A DNA stretch of 64,000 nucleotides from CAWEYO01 sp963813315 (GTDB lineage Bacteria > Pseudomonadota > Alphaproteobacteria > Rhizobiales > Rhizobiaceae), in contig CAWEYO010000015.1 of NCBI GenBank assembly GCA_963813315.1, positions 65,434 through 129,433 of the forward strand, given 5' to 3'. Position numbers and translations under genes: made by a program. The notes under the pieces are model-generated. The model ran no database searches and was not told the origin of the DNA. It saw only the letters and a list, made by a program, of their open reading frames with translations. Positions 52,057 through 60,306 of the stretch are shown piece by piece. Position 1 is the stretch's first letter. The number at the start of each line of letters is the position of its first letter.

Positions 52057-52374
52057 TCAGGCCCTCAGTTCGTCGAGTTTACCGAGGTGTTTTGCGACCA
52101 GATAGTAAAATGTAACGCGGCTTTTCGAATTGTCCGCCGCCATGGTCTCGCAGACCTTCTCGATTACCAGGTCCACCTTCACACCATCCGTGACGCCGAG
52201 CTTCTTGCCGGCCCAGCTGTCGCGAACGCGTCCGAGCTCCTTGGGGTCCTGGCACGACACCAGAGAGGAGTTGCGATTGCGGAGCGCAATCCCGAGATGC
52301 TTCACGATCTTGTTGACCACGCCGGTATCGACGGTCGCGTCATATCTCTTCACATCCGCGAGATAGTCAGCCAT
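52057..52374 (-). CDS. DUF2853 family protein
   Basis: A 105-residue soluble protein: MADYLADVKRYDATVDTGVV opens the family pattern, and CQDPKELGRVRDSWAGKKLG is a central landmark. The domain ends CETMAADNSKSRVTFYYLVAKHLGKL. It is all-helical by appearance. The family function is unknown. The frame extends upstream to 52416, but the ATG at 52374 is conserved in style. It sits between thyA and the tmRNA gene. Confidence 0.88.
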   Translation of the reverse strand: MADYLADVKRYDATVDTGVVNKIVKHLGIALRNRNSSLVSCQDPKELGRVRDSWAGKKLGVTDGVKVDLVIEKVCETMAADNSKSRVTFYYLVAKHLGKLDELRA

Positions 52375-52544
52375 CGGGTTTCCCCTATCGAAACGATAGC
52401 AACATCGGCCGGTCAACCCCGCAGCGCCGGAGACAACTTGGCATTTTCGCTCTCATCACCGGTCCCAGCTTTCCTTGTGAGCACTACCTAGTCAACCCCA
52501 ATTCGCCCTTTCAATTTCACTGGCCTCTCCCTATATTCGCGCTG

Positions 52545-52880
52545 TCAGCTTGTCTGACTATGGCGATAAACGGCCGATGAAATAAGCCATTCGGACCCGG
52601 GGGCGGTACCCGGCGCCTCCACCAAAAACCGCCGTATCCTCATGGGGGCTCCTCAATGGGGTGGCGGCTTTTGATGGGGGCGAAATAGGATCGACGAGGG
52701 TGTAAAGATCGGACTTTTGCTCGGCATTGTACCACCGTTATCGGGCTAACCTTATAGTTGCAAACGACAACTATGCGGAAGCACGTCTCGCCGCTTAATG
52801 CGGTGCGATAGCTTCAAATAAAGCCCTGGGCCGTCGCAGGTTCAGGCGGGGTTCGGAGGCACCTGGCAACAGAAGCCTCC
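52545..52880 (+). ncRNA. ssrA: Two-piece (circularly permuted) tmRNA
   Basis: The acceptor piece (about 52545-52624) ends GGCGCCTCCACCA. An excised spacer of about 50 bp with a hairpin follows. The coding piece starts GGGGGCGAAATAGGATCGAC at 52676. Its first seven bases pair with CGCCTCC of the acceptor, giving a G-U wobble at the third pair, the alanyl-tRNA synthetase identity element. The tag (52760-52798) reads ANDNYAEARLAA then TAA. It rescues stalled ribosomes and marks the product for ClpXP. The order acceptor-then-coding is the alphaproteobacterial permuted form. The outer ends are estimates. sspB, the tag-binding adaptor gene, follows by about 160 bp. Confidence 0.93.
52760..52798 (+). 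other. tmRNA tag reading frame
   Basis: GCA at 52760 opens the tag ANDNYAEARLAA, ended by TAA at 52796-52798. A further Ala comes from the charged tmRNA. The terminal LAA is the ClpX recognition end and the N-terminal AANDNY is the typical SspB contact. Confidence 0.93.
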
Positions 52881-53036
52881 ACTTCCCTTCCTCCACTTCC
52901 CTTTCTGTCTCAACCGAGATCCGGTCCACCCGGATCCTCCCGATTGGCAATCGCCACGCGCGTGCTATATCCGGTTTACGGCAGCGCCAAGCTTGATTAC
53001 AGGTAAGGCACAGATTCACGAGGCCGCCGCCCAGAC

Positions 53037-53588
53037 ATGGCTGAAGACCATATCCGCTATGACATTCTCGCCCAGGAGGCATTGCGCGGCGTCATGCGCA
53101 AGGTTCTGGCGGAAGTTGCGCGCACCGGCCTGCCGGGCAACCATCATTTTTTCATCACGTTCCTCACCGGCGCGCCCGGCGTGCGTATCTCGAGCAGGTT
53201 GCGCGAGCGTTATCCGGAACAGATGACCATCGTGCTTCAGTTTCAATACTGGGACCTGAAGGTCGGCGAGAGCGGCTTCGAGGTGGGACTCTCCTTTTCC
53301 GATGTGCCGGAGAAGCTTGAAATCCCCTTCTCGGCGGTGCGCGGCTTCTACGATCCATCCGTCAATTTTGAGCTGGAATTCGATGTGAGGCAGGACGCGG
53401 TTGCCGAACTCCCAGCCGAGCAGCCGCCCCAAACCCTCGCGCGCGCACCCGAAAAAGCGCCTGTGCCCGCCACCAGAAAGAGCGAGCCGCGCAAGAAGGC
53501 GGGGGCGAAGACGCCGGAAACCGAACCGGCGGATGCGTCGAGCAAAGGTGCCGACGTGGTCTCGCTCGACGCCTTCCGCAAGAAATAG
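53037..53588 (+). CDS. sspB: SspB, ClpXP adaptor for ssrA-tagged proteins (alpha-type)
   Basis: A 183-residue protein. The tag-binding domain occupies about 1-120: HIRYDILAQEALRGVMRKVLAEVARTGLPGNHHFFITFLTGAPGVRIS, then MTIVLQFQYWDLKVGESGFEVGLSF. A disordered Pro/Ala/Lys-rich linker follows, and the ClpX-docking tail ends VVSLDAFRKK. It delivers tmRNA-tagged proteins to ClpXP. The tmRNA gene lies just upstream, so system components are encoded side by side. Confidence 0.95.
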   Translation: MAEDHIRYDILAQEALRGVMRKVLAEVARTGLPGNHHFFITFLTGAPGVRISSRLRERYPEQMTIVLQFQYWDLKVGESGFEVGLSFSDVPEKLEIPFSAVRGFYDPSVNFELEFDVRQDAVAELPAEQPPQTLARAPEKAPVPATRKSEPRKKAGAKTPETEPADASSKGADVVSLDAFRKK

Positions 53589-53589
53589 C

Positions 53590-53781
53590 ATGGCCGACAT
53601 CGTCAACCTTCGACAGGCGCGCAAGCAGAAGTCGCGCGAGGCGAAGGACCGTGCGGCCGAAGAGAGCCGCCTGCTGCATGGACGCTCCAAGGCCGAAAAG
53701 CTGCGCGAGCGGCAGGCAGCCGAAAAGTCGCGAGCGTATCTTGACGCCCATCTGCGCGACCCTTCCAGAGGCAAGGACTGA
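53590..53781 (+). CDS. DUF4169 family small protein
   Basis: A 63-residue, highly charged, probably helical protein: MADIVNLRQARKQKSREAKD opens with the family signature, followed by two Arg/Lys/Glu-rich helices. It starts one base after the sspB stop (TAGCATG), so it is in the sspB operon. Function unknown. Confidence 0.86.
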   Translation: MADIVNLRQARKQKSREAKDRAAEESRLLHGRSKAEKLRERQAAEKSRAYLDAHLRDPSRGKD

Positions 53782-53783
53782 AT

Positions 53784-54011
53784 TTGAGCCTGGTCCGCAA
53801 GCACTCCGTCACAATTCGCGGCCACCGCACCAGCTTTTCGCTTGAACAGCCTTTTCACGACGAACTCGTGTTGATCGCCGCCGAACGCGGAATGCCGCTC
53901 GCAGCTCTGGTCGCCGAGATCGACGCGACGCGAGGGCGCGACGCGAACCTCTCTTCCGCGCTCCGAATCCATGTCCTCGACTGGTTGAAACAAACGCAGC
54001 GTAGCTCGTGA
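53784..54011 (+). CDS. Ribbon-helix-helix domain protein
   Basis: A 75-residue RHH_4-type protein. HSVTIRGHRTSFSLEQPFHDELVLIAAERGMPLAALVAEID contains the ribbon strand and two helices of a DNA-binding or antitoxin-like fold, and RIHVLDWLKQ closes it. No toxin gene is adjacent, so it is more likely a housekeeping small regulator conserved with sspB. The start is TTG, two bases after the preceding stop, indicating coupling. Confidence 0.8.
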   Translation: MSLVRKHSVTIRGHRTSFSLEQPFHDELVLIAAERGMPLAALVAEIDATRGRDANLSSALRIHVLDWLKQTQRSS

Positions 54012-54125
54012 GATCACCCGGCCGCGAACTCTTCAACTGGAAAAAGGCCTTGCGAAACCAAGTTCATAAGACGCGGACTTCACTTGCGCCTCCGGCCATA
54101 TCGCTGCAACAACAGCAAAGGTACC

Positions 54126-54232
54126 TAAAGCGCATTGCTTCGAAACGGACTCATGCGATGCGCTTTAGGCTATTGTCTTTGTGCATGTCGTTGTCCCAAA
54201 ACCGCTGCGCACTTTTGGGCGACATGCACTAA
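54126..54232 (+). repeat. RIME1-like palindromic element, copy A4
   Basis: Complete element, same layout as 9706-9811, ending 14 bp before the DUF1624 gene start. Confidence 0.85.
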
Positions 54233-54246
54233 CCGAACCGGCGTCA

Positions 54247-55203
54247 ATGCAACCCCAGCCCCGCATCCAAACGATCGACCTTGCACGAGGCTGCGCGCTC
54301 GTGGCCATGGCGATCTATCATTTTGCCTGGGATTTGGAGTTCTTCGGCTATGCCGACCCGGGAATGACCGCGCAGGGCGGGTGGAAACTCTTCGCCCGAT
54401 GCATCGCGTCGAGCTTTCTGTTTCTTGTCGGAGTGAGTTTGTTTCTCGGCCATGGCAAGGGCATCCAATGGCGGAGCTTTCTCAGCCGCCTCGCCATGGT
54501 GACCGGTGCGGCGCTGGCGATCTCCGCAATTACCTACCTCGCCGTGCCGGGAGGCTTCATCTTTTTCGGCATCCTGCATCAGATTGCACTCGCCAGCGTG
54601 CTTGGACTGGCTTTTCTTCGCCTCCCGGCTGCAACGACACTGGTGGCCGCCGTCGCCGTGATTGCCGCGCCGCACTTCCTGCGCTCGCCCCTGTTCGACC
54701 ATCCCGCACTGTGGTGGGTCGGTTTGTCGAGCGCCAATCCGCGTTCGAATGACTATGTGCCGCTGTTTCCATGGTTTGGAGCCGTGCTTGCAGGCATTGC
54801 GGCAGCGAGAACCAGCGACGCAATTGGGCTTTTCGGCCGCCTCGCCGGAAGTGCGCCCGGCAATTGGGCGCGTCCATTGGTTTTCGCCGGGCGGCACAGC
54901 CTCGCAGTCTATCTCGTCCATCAGCCTTTGCTGATCGCGTGCCTTTGGCTCTTTTCCCTGGTCAATCCGGCGCCGGTAGAGACCCCGCAGGTGCTGTTTC
55001 GAAATGCCTGCGAAACGACCTGCTCAGCAAACCGCGGTGAGGAGTTCTGTACCTTCTACTGCGTCTGCATGCTGGACAGGCTGGAGCGCGAAAATGCGCT
55101 CGACAGCGTTTTTGCCAGCGAGCAAAGTGACCTGGCCCGCAGCCGGGTCCAGAACATGGCAGCTGCCTGCGTCGCGCAGACAGAGGACGAGTCCGGGGGA
55201 TAG
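54247..55203 (+). CDS. DUF1624 (HGSNAT-like) membrane protein
   Basis: A 318-residue polytopic protein. IQTIDLARGCALVAMAIYHFAWDLEFFGYAD is the DUF1624 signature of heparan-alpha-glucosaminide N-acetyltransferase relatives. About seven membrane segments follow, ending SLAVYLVHQPLLIACLWLFSL. The C-terminal 80 residues (residues about 240-318) carry seven cysteines (two CxxxC-like clusters, NACETTCS and FCTFYCVC) not typical of a transmembrane enzyme; they may form a soluble or metal-binding tail. The start follows a RIME1-like repeat. Confidence 0.85.
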   Translation: MQPQPRIQTIDLARGCALVAMAIYHFAWDLEFFGYADPGMTAQGGWKLFARCIASSFLFLVGVSLFLGHGKGIQWRSFLSRLAMVTGAALAISAITYLAVPGGFIFFGILHQIALASVLGLAFLRLPAATTLVAAVAVIAAPHFLRSPLFDHPALWWVGLSSANPRSNDYVPLFPWFGAVLAGIAAARTSDAIGLFGRLAGSAPGNWARPLVFAGRHSLAVYLVHQPLLIACLWLFSLVNPAPVETPQVLFRNACETTCSANRGEEFCTFYCVCMLDRLERENALDSVFASEQSDLARSRVQNMAAACVAQTEDESGG

Positions 55204-55207
55204 TTCG

Positions 55208-55684
55208 ATGAGCGAAATTCAGGCGCGGCCGAACCGTTTTCCCTGGCCCCCGCTGATCTACCTTGCAGCGTTTGCGGTGAGCATCGGTCTCCATCTTCTC
55301 TACCCGCTTCCCTATATCGGGCCGCCGCTCTCGCACATATTGTTTGCAACAGGCTGGCTGTTGCTCCTCGGCGTTGTGGCAATCGACGTCTCGGCGATCC
55401 GCGCTTTGCGACGAGCGAAAACAACGGTGATGCCACATCGCGGCTCCGAGCATCTGGTGACCACCGGGCCGTTCTCCTTCACCCGAAATCCCATCTATCT
55501 CGCCAACACGATGCTTGTGTTCGGCGCAGGGCTCATTGCGGGGATCTCGTGGTTCATTCCGTTGGGAATTTTCGCGGCGTTCTTGACGCAAAAATTGGCG
55601 ATCGAACGGGAGGAAAGGCACCTGGAAGTGCGGTTCGGCAAGAAGTACCGCGACTATGCCAAGCGCGTTCGGCGCTGGATCTAG
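55208..55684 (+). CDS. Isoprenylcysteine carboxyl methyltransferase-like membrane protein
   Basis: A 158-residue protein with about four membrane segments. HRGSEHLVTTGPFSFTRNPIYLANTMLVFGAGLIAG is the ICMT/PEMT-like signature, and ERHLEVRFGKKYRDYAKRVRRWI is the conserved C-terminal SAM-binding part. It probably methylates a small or lipid substrate. It starts 4 bp after the DUF1624 stop. The stop codon lies at the start of a family B repeat. Confidence 0.87.
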   Translation: MSEIQARPNRFPWPPLIYLAAFAVSIGLHLLYPLPYIGPPLSHILFATGWLLLLGVVAIDVSAIRALRRAKTTVMPHRGSEHLVTTGPFSFTRNPIYLANTMLVFGAGLIAGISWFIPLGIFAAFLTQKLAIEREERHLEVRFGKKYRDYAKRVRRWI

Positions 55685-55787
55685 AGCAGCGGGCGCACCG
55701 ATGGAATTGGTGCTGCTGCTCTATCTCTTTGTTTGAGCATCGGATTTTTCCCGAAACCGGTACCCACTTTCGGGTCCGATGCTCTAG
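55683..55787 (+). repeat. Intergenic palindromic element family B, copy B2
   Basis: AGAGCAGCGGGCGCACCGATGG...TGCTGCTGCTCT and GAGCATCGGATTTTTCCCG...CGGGTCCGATGCTCTAG. It overlaps the TAG of the methyltransferase gene by 2 bases and separates it from the merR gene. Confidence 0.8.
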
Positions 55788-55792
55788 GCTGT

Positions 55793-55815
55793 GTTGGGAT
55801 TCAGGTGATGCCGGT
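55793..55815. repeat. Family D fragment
   Basis: TGTTGGGATTCAGGTGATGCCGG resembles the ends of the elements at 33581 and 43320 (inverted). It joins the family B element and runs to the end of the merR gene. Confidence 0.45.
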
Positions 55816-55817
55816 CG

Positions 55818-56205
55818 CTAAGTACTGACGCCAAGTTCCACGAGGCGCTCGACACAAGAACTCCTCGGCCTGGTCCAGTTCGGCAAGGGTCTCTTCCAGG
55901 TCGCGCCGCTTTTGCCTCAGGTCCTCGCGCTTTTCCTCAATGCGCTTGATCATCAGTTTGAGCTGACCCACCTCGCCCGGCGGCGACTTGTACATCTGGA
56001 TGATTTCCCGGATTTCGGCGATCGAGAAACCCAGCCGCTTTCCGCGCATGATCTGCTTCACCAGATGGCGATCGGAGGGACGGAACAGGCGGGTGCGGCC
56101 GCGCCTCACAGGCTGAATAAGCCCCTCGTCCTCATAAAAACGGAGCGTGCGCGTCGAGATATCGAATTCGCGGGTCAGCTCGGTGATCGAATAATATTCC
56201 CGCAT
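55818..56205 (-). pseudogene. MerR family regulator with C-terminal frameshift
   Basis: A gene for a protein of about 128 residues. MREYYSITELTREFDISTRT is the MerR HTH, then LRFYEDEGLIQPVRRGRTRLF and a helical part ending LEETLAELDQAEE. One extra T near 55860 then shifts the frame; corrected, the end is SCVERLVELGVST with a stop at 55818-55820. As read the last 13 residues differ and the frame ends at 55801. The DNA-binding part is intact, so loss of function is not certain. It resembles the LiuR group controlling branched-chain or fatty acid degradation; target genes are unknown. Confidence 0.8.
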
Positions 56206-56324
56206 TGCCTGCCTTCGCCGGTCGATTCCGGGCGAAGCTTCGCTGGCATTTACGTAAAAGTCAATTGCGCAGTCGAGCATGGTACTGGACTGTGCGGAAA
56301 ACCAACACCTGGAGAGGAATGCTT

Positions 56325-57843
56325 TCACGCAAGGTGCAGCCACCACGAAGCCAGGCTGAGGAAAACCAGGAACCCGGTAACGTCGGTGACCATAGTCGTG
56401 AAGATCGACGACGAGATCGCCGGGTCGGCGCCGGATCGATGGAGAAGGAGCGGGATGAGTATCCCGGCAAGCGCGGCTGCCAGCATGTTGATGACCATCG
56501 CCGCCGCGATAACCAAACCGAGGTTCGCGTTCTGGAACCAACCCCCCGCTATGAAATCCCAGCAGCAGCGCGACAATGGCTCCGTTCAGCAGACCGACCA
56601 TCACTTCTCGCCGGATGACACGGCCGGCATTGTAGATGTCGAGGTCGCGGGTTGCCAACGCGCGAACGGTTACCGTCATGGTCTGCGTTCCCGCATTGCC
56701 GCCGAGGGAGGCAACGATCGGCATCAATGCCGCCAATGCCACCATCTGCTCAATCGTCGCGCCGAACATGCTGATAACCGAAGCCGACACAAAGGCCGTG
56801 GCAAGGTTGACCAGCAGCCACGGCACGCGCGAGCGCGACGTCTCGACAACCGTGTCGGAAAGTTCTTCGTCGCCGACACCGCCCATGCGCAACAGGTCCT
56901 CCTCGGCCTCTTGCTGGATGACATCGACCACGTCATCGATGGTCAGAATGCCCACCAAACGATCGTTCTCGTCCACGACCGCCGCCGAGAGAAGATCATA
57001 CTGCTCGAATTCCCGCGCCGCCTCTTCCTGGTCCATAGTGGCAGGGATGGCGTGCCGGGTTTCATGCGTGATCTCTTCGATCCTGACCGAGCGCTGGGTG
57101 CGCAGGATCTGGTCCAGATCCACGGCGCCGAGCAGCCTGAACGTCGGGTCGATGACGTATATCTGCGTGAACCTGTCCGGCAGGTTCACGTCTTCCCGCA
57201 TGTAGTCGATGGTCTGTCCTACCGTCCAGAACGGTGGAACGGCCACGAACTCCGTCTGCATTCGCCGGCCGGCCGTCTCTTCAGGGTATTCAAGTGCGCG
57301 CTTCAGCCTGATCCGCTCCGTGAACGGCAGCTGGGCCAGAATCTCGTCCTGGTCCTCCTGGTCGAGATCCTCGAGGATGTAGACGGCGTCGTCGGAATCG
57401 AGTTCCTGGACCGCCTGGGCAATCTGGTCGTTCGGCAGATTGTCGACGATGTCGAGGCGGATCGCCTCGTCGACTTCGGTGAGCGCGGAGAAGTCGAAAT
57501 CCGATCCCATCAGCTCGACCAGAGCGCGGCGCTGTTCGGGATGCAGCGCTTCGAGCAGATCGCCGAGTTCCGACTGGTGAAGCCGGGAAACGTCGTGCTT
57601 CAGCGCAAGGGTGTCGCGGTCTGCGATCGCTGCCCCGATATGGGCGAGGAACGACGACCGGATTGCCCCGTCATCGCCGTAGATGTCCGCGCCCTTGACG
57701 TCGGCTGCCTCGGCGCCGGGCACATGAATTTCGTTGCTTTCCAACGCCGCCTCCGTGGGACTTGTCGGGCGAATCGCATCAGGTCTATCGCGCGCGGCTT
57801 CGGAATACAAAACCAAATACGGCGGCGAACGCACCACGCCCAC
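56325..57843 (-). pseudogene. mgtE: Magnesium transporter MgtE with one extra base
   Basis: Corrected, a 505-residue Mg2+ channel. The cytosolic N domain (LHPEQRRALVELMGSDFDFSALTEVDEAIRLDIVDNLP), two CBS domains (LPDRFTQIYVIDPTFRLLGAVDLDQIL; AAVVDENDRLVGILTIDDVVDVI) and the membrane part (RVPWLLVNLATAFVSASVISMFGATIEQMVALAALMPIVASLGGNAGTQTMTVTVRAL) are present. Near 56554 one extra base in an AAA/TTT run breaks the frame after ALLLGF. The other frame gives IAGGWFQNANLGLVIAAAMVINMLA to the stop at 56325. Uncorrected, the frame reads through and fuses out of frame to the merR gene. A base-calling error is likely. Confidence 0.88.
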
Positions 57844-57979
57844 GCGAGGCGCGCGGTATGGAGCGGCGGGATTGCTTGACGTCTATCCCGTGGCCGATTC
57901 GCTTCCCGGCGAAAAGCCAACGCGGCCGCGGAACCGATTGTTGTGGGAGAACAGAACGGCCGGCAATGGCGCCGCCCTT

Positions 57980-58225
57980 GTTGGTCGTGTAGTTAAGCTT
58001 ATGGGGGACGGCGCGCTCGTGGAGTTTGGCTCTGTCGTCGATGCGGTTGCGTGTGCGGTTGCGGTACAGCAAGGCGTAGCTGCCCGTCAGGAGGATGCCT
58101 CGACGGAAAGCCGCATCATGTTCCGAATCGGCATCAATCTCGGCGACGTAGTGGTCGAAGGTGGCGACCTGTTACTGAGAGCAAGCACAACGGCCTCACT
58201 TCGATCGGCGAGCATCGAATGATCA
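57980..58225 (+). pseudogene. Fragment of a class III adenylate cyclase gene
   Basis: The plus strand reads GRVVKLMGDGALVEFGSVVDAVACAVAVQQGVAAR, then a segment SRIMFRIGINLGDVVVEGGDLL, matching the central part of rhizobial class III cyclases (compare KTTGDGMLVEF and FRIGINLGDIIFDEGD in the 7826-9569 gene). Sequence before LMGDG and after GGDLL does not continue the domain. The first metal aspartate and the NVAAR motif are gone, so it is a decayed remnant. Confidence 0.75.
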
Positions 58226-58358
58226 CATTGCTGTACACTCGCTAGTCGACCGCGGGTGAGGAAACCCGGCTACGTCTCCGCGAATTCGCCTGCTGCTTCC
58301 CAATGCCTGGCTTCAACAACGGTAATATCCATTCAGTGAGTTCTGACGAGGAGGTACC

Positions 58359-59534
58359 ATGTCCGATATCCATCGCCGCGACGTTCTGGCAGGAACCGTG
58401 GGTTTCGCGGCCGCAGTTCTGACGACGTTAAAACCGGCCGAGGCCGGCGATGCGAGCTTCATGAACAACGTCCCCGATCCATTGTTGTCCGGCAATGAAT
58501 TGCCGACGTTCAAATTTGCACTCGAAAGGTCTCCAGGTAAGGTCATCGACAAGAGCTTCGGGAAGGAAGCGACGGTCACCCAACTTCCGATTTCCAAAGG
58601 CATTGCGGGAGTCTCGATGCGGCTCGAACCCGGGGCGATGCGGGAACTTCACTGGCACGCAACAGCGGCGGAGTGGGCTTTCGTGATGGAAGGTCGCGTT
58701 CGGACCACCGTGATTGATCCGCAGGGGTATGCCGAGACGAACGATTTCGACGCGGGCGACGTCTGGTATTTCCCCCGTGGACACGGTCACATGCTGCAGT
58801 GCCTCGGCGAACGGCCCTGTCATTTCATTCTCATCTTCGACAATGGATACTTCTCCGAATTCGGCACGTTCAGCATTACCGACTGGATCGGCCACACCCC
58901 AAAGCCGCTCTTGGCCAGAAACTTCGGTCTGCCGGAAGCAGCTTTCGATGCATTCCCAAACGATGAGGTGTACTTTGCACGCGGGCCCGTGCCGCCCGCG
59001 ATTCCGCCGGCCCCGCTGCAAGGTTGGAAACTTCCGCCGGAGACGCACAAATATCGTCTCCTCGCGCAGACACCGCACGGGGTCTATGGCGGTGGCCGCG
59101 AGTGGCGGGTCGATGCCAGTCGATTTCCGATCTCGAAGACGATCTCCGGCGTCGTCCTCGACTTGGACCCCGGGGCGTTACGCGAGTTGCATTGGCATCC
59201 CAATGCCGACGAGTGGCAATATATTATCGACGGTGAGGTGAACGTCACCCTGTTCGGGTCGCACGGGCGGTTCCGCATCGAGACCTTGGAGAAGGGAGAT
59301 GTTGCGTACATTCCGCAAGGGTACGGACACTCGATTGAAAATGTGGGCGATAAACAAAGCCGCATCCTGATTGGGCTCAACGCTGGGACCTATGAGTCGA
59401 TAGACCTGTCGCAGTGGATTGCGGGCAACTCCGCCGATGTGTTGGCCACTAACTTCGGCCAACCGCCAGATTCGTTTGCGAAGTTTCCCCACTTTGACGT
59501 GTTCGTTACCGGCAAGGATGGCTCCAACAAATAG
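58359..59534 (+). CDS. Oxalate decarboxylase-like bicupin
   Basis: A 391-residue protein with two cupin domains. It opens with a twin-arginine leader (SDIHRRDVLAGTVGFAAAV). The N-terminal cupin has ELHWHATAAEWAFVMEGRVR with the Mn ligands and GDVWYFPRGHGHMLQ; the C-terminal has ELHWHPNADEWQYIIDGEVN and GDVAYIPQGYGHSIEN. It would split oxalate to formate and CO2 using Mn and O2. A Glu lid residue decides decarboxylase or oxidase activity and was not assigned. GAGGAGG precedes the ATG. It stands alone beside gene remnants. Confidence 0.92.
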   Translation: MSDIHRRDVLAGTVGFAAAVLTTLKPAEAGDASFMNNVPDPLLSGNELPTFKFALERSPGKVIDKSFGKEATVTQLPISKGIAGVSMRLEPGAMRELHWHATAAEWAFVMEGRVRTTVIDPQGYAETNDFDAGDVWYFPRGHGHMLQCLGERPCHFILIFDNGYFSEFGTFSITDWIGHTPKPLLARNFGLPEAAFDAFPNDEVYFARGPVPPAIPPAPLQGWKLPPETHKYRLLAQTPHGVYGGGREWRVDASRFPISKTISGVVLDLDPGALRELHWHPNADEWQYIIDGEVNVTLFGSHGRFRIETLEKGDVAYIPQGYGHSIENVGDKQSRILIGLNAGTYESIDLSQWIAGNSADVLATNFGQPPDSFAKFPHFDVFVTGKDGSNK

Positions 59535-59539
59535 GTTCG

Positions 59540-59760
59540 CCGCGGAGTTGGTGTCGAGGGTAACGGTATCGATGCCGTTGCTCTGCTGCCATTGGTAGGA
59601 CACCGATCCCGGCAGCACGACCGCATTGGTCGCCGAGGTCGCCAACGCCTGGTTTGCACGCCAGCGTCCCGGCGGCAATGGCATTGCCGTTCAGGTCGAC
59701 CATCTCGTGGCCGACGACGTTGATCGACCACATCCGGGGCGAGCAGGGCCGCCTTGATAT
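59540..59760 (-). other. Possible remnant of an unknown gene, two frames
   Basis: On the minus strand one frame shows MWSINVVGHEMVDLNGNAIA, and another, overlapping further, shows ALATSATNAVVLPGSVSYQW. Both look protein-like, as if a large repeat-containing protein gene had lost bases. I cannot assign a family; kept as a low-confidence note. Confidence 0.2.
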
Positions 59761-59929
59761 CCTGGTGAATGACATTTGGGGCGGCGGGGAGCTTTTCGAA
59801 TGGAGCAAGCCGGTCTGGGACCATGATCTGCAGAACGGACTGCGCATGCTCAGGCTCGGTGTCGATACGCATCTGATCACGGCCCACTTTCTTGGGCCGG
59901 AGGTCGGTCAAGCGAAGATCAATCTCTAG
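59712..59929 (+). pseudogene. 5'- and 3'-truncated SDR oxidoreductase gene fragment
   Basis: The plus strand reads TTLIDHIRGEQGRLDILVNDIWGGGELFEWSKPVWDHDL, the central segment of a classical SDR (RLDILVND corresponds to the NNAG region). Residues QNGLRMLRLGVDTHLITAHF follow, then unrelated codons to a stop at 59929. The Rossmann start and YxxxK active site are absent, so the gene has lost both ends. Confidence 0.65.
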
Positions 59930-60306
59930 TCCCAGCGGTTGGCGTTCTTCGGAAAACCGGGACGCTGTACCCGTACGACACAGAAGCGTTGGCCGGTGGG
60001 CGCCTGCATCACCACCCAGCGCTCCAGGCGGTCCGCGACTTTGGCGCCTAGTTTCTCCAGGCGCGTCACTTCGGCAGGGATGTCATCCGTCTCGATGTCG
60101 ATGTGGACGCGACTTTCGTGGTCGACGCGTTGGATCTGCACGATGGGCTCATCGGGTGGGGTCTCCAGCATGCGGTAATTGCCGCGGCTGCCCGTATGGC
60201 TGGGGTCCACGGGGCGACCCAGCGCCTCGCCCCAGAAGCGGGCGGCCTCATCCACATTGGAGGTTTTGCAGTCGATCAGCACGGCGCAGAGACGGGAATG
60301 GTGCAT
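59926..60306 (-). CDS. VOC family protein
   Basis: A 126-residue vicinal oxygen chelate domain. MHHSRLCAVLIDCKTSNVDE opens the first half, then AARFWGEALGRPVDPSHTGSRGNYRMLETPPDEPIVQIQRVDHESRVHIDIETDDI and the end VMQAPTGQRFCVVRVQRPGFPKNANRWD. It is the glyoxalase-like group with unknown substrate, common in rhizobia. The fragment upstream (59712-59929) overlaps its last codon region on the other strand. Confidence 0.85.
   Translation of the reverse strand: MHHSRLCAVLIDCKTSNVDEAARFWGEALGRPVDPSHTGSRGNYRMLETPPDEPIVQIQRVDHESRVHIDIETDDIPAEVTRLEKLGAKVADRLERWVVMQAPTGQRFCVVRVQRPGFPKNANRWD

Noticed and set aside
53784..54011. Antitoxin of a toxin-antitoxin pair
   Set aside because: The RHH protein has no adjacent toxin gene; its neighbours are sspB and a DUF4169 gene.
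55912..57879. Plus-strand open frame of about 655 codons
   Set aside because: Antisense to mgtE and merR, whose motifs are clear; composition is that of a shadow frame.
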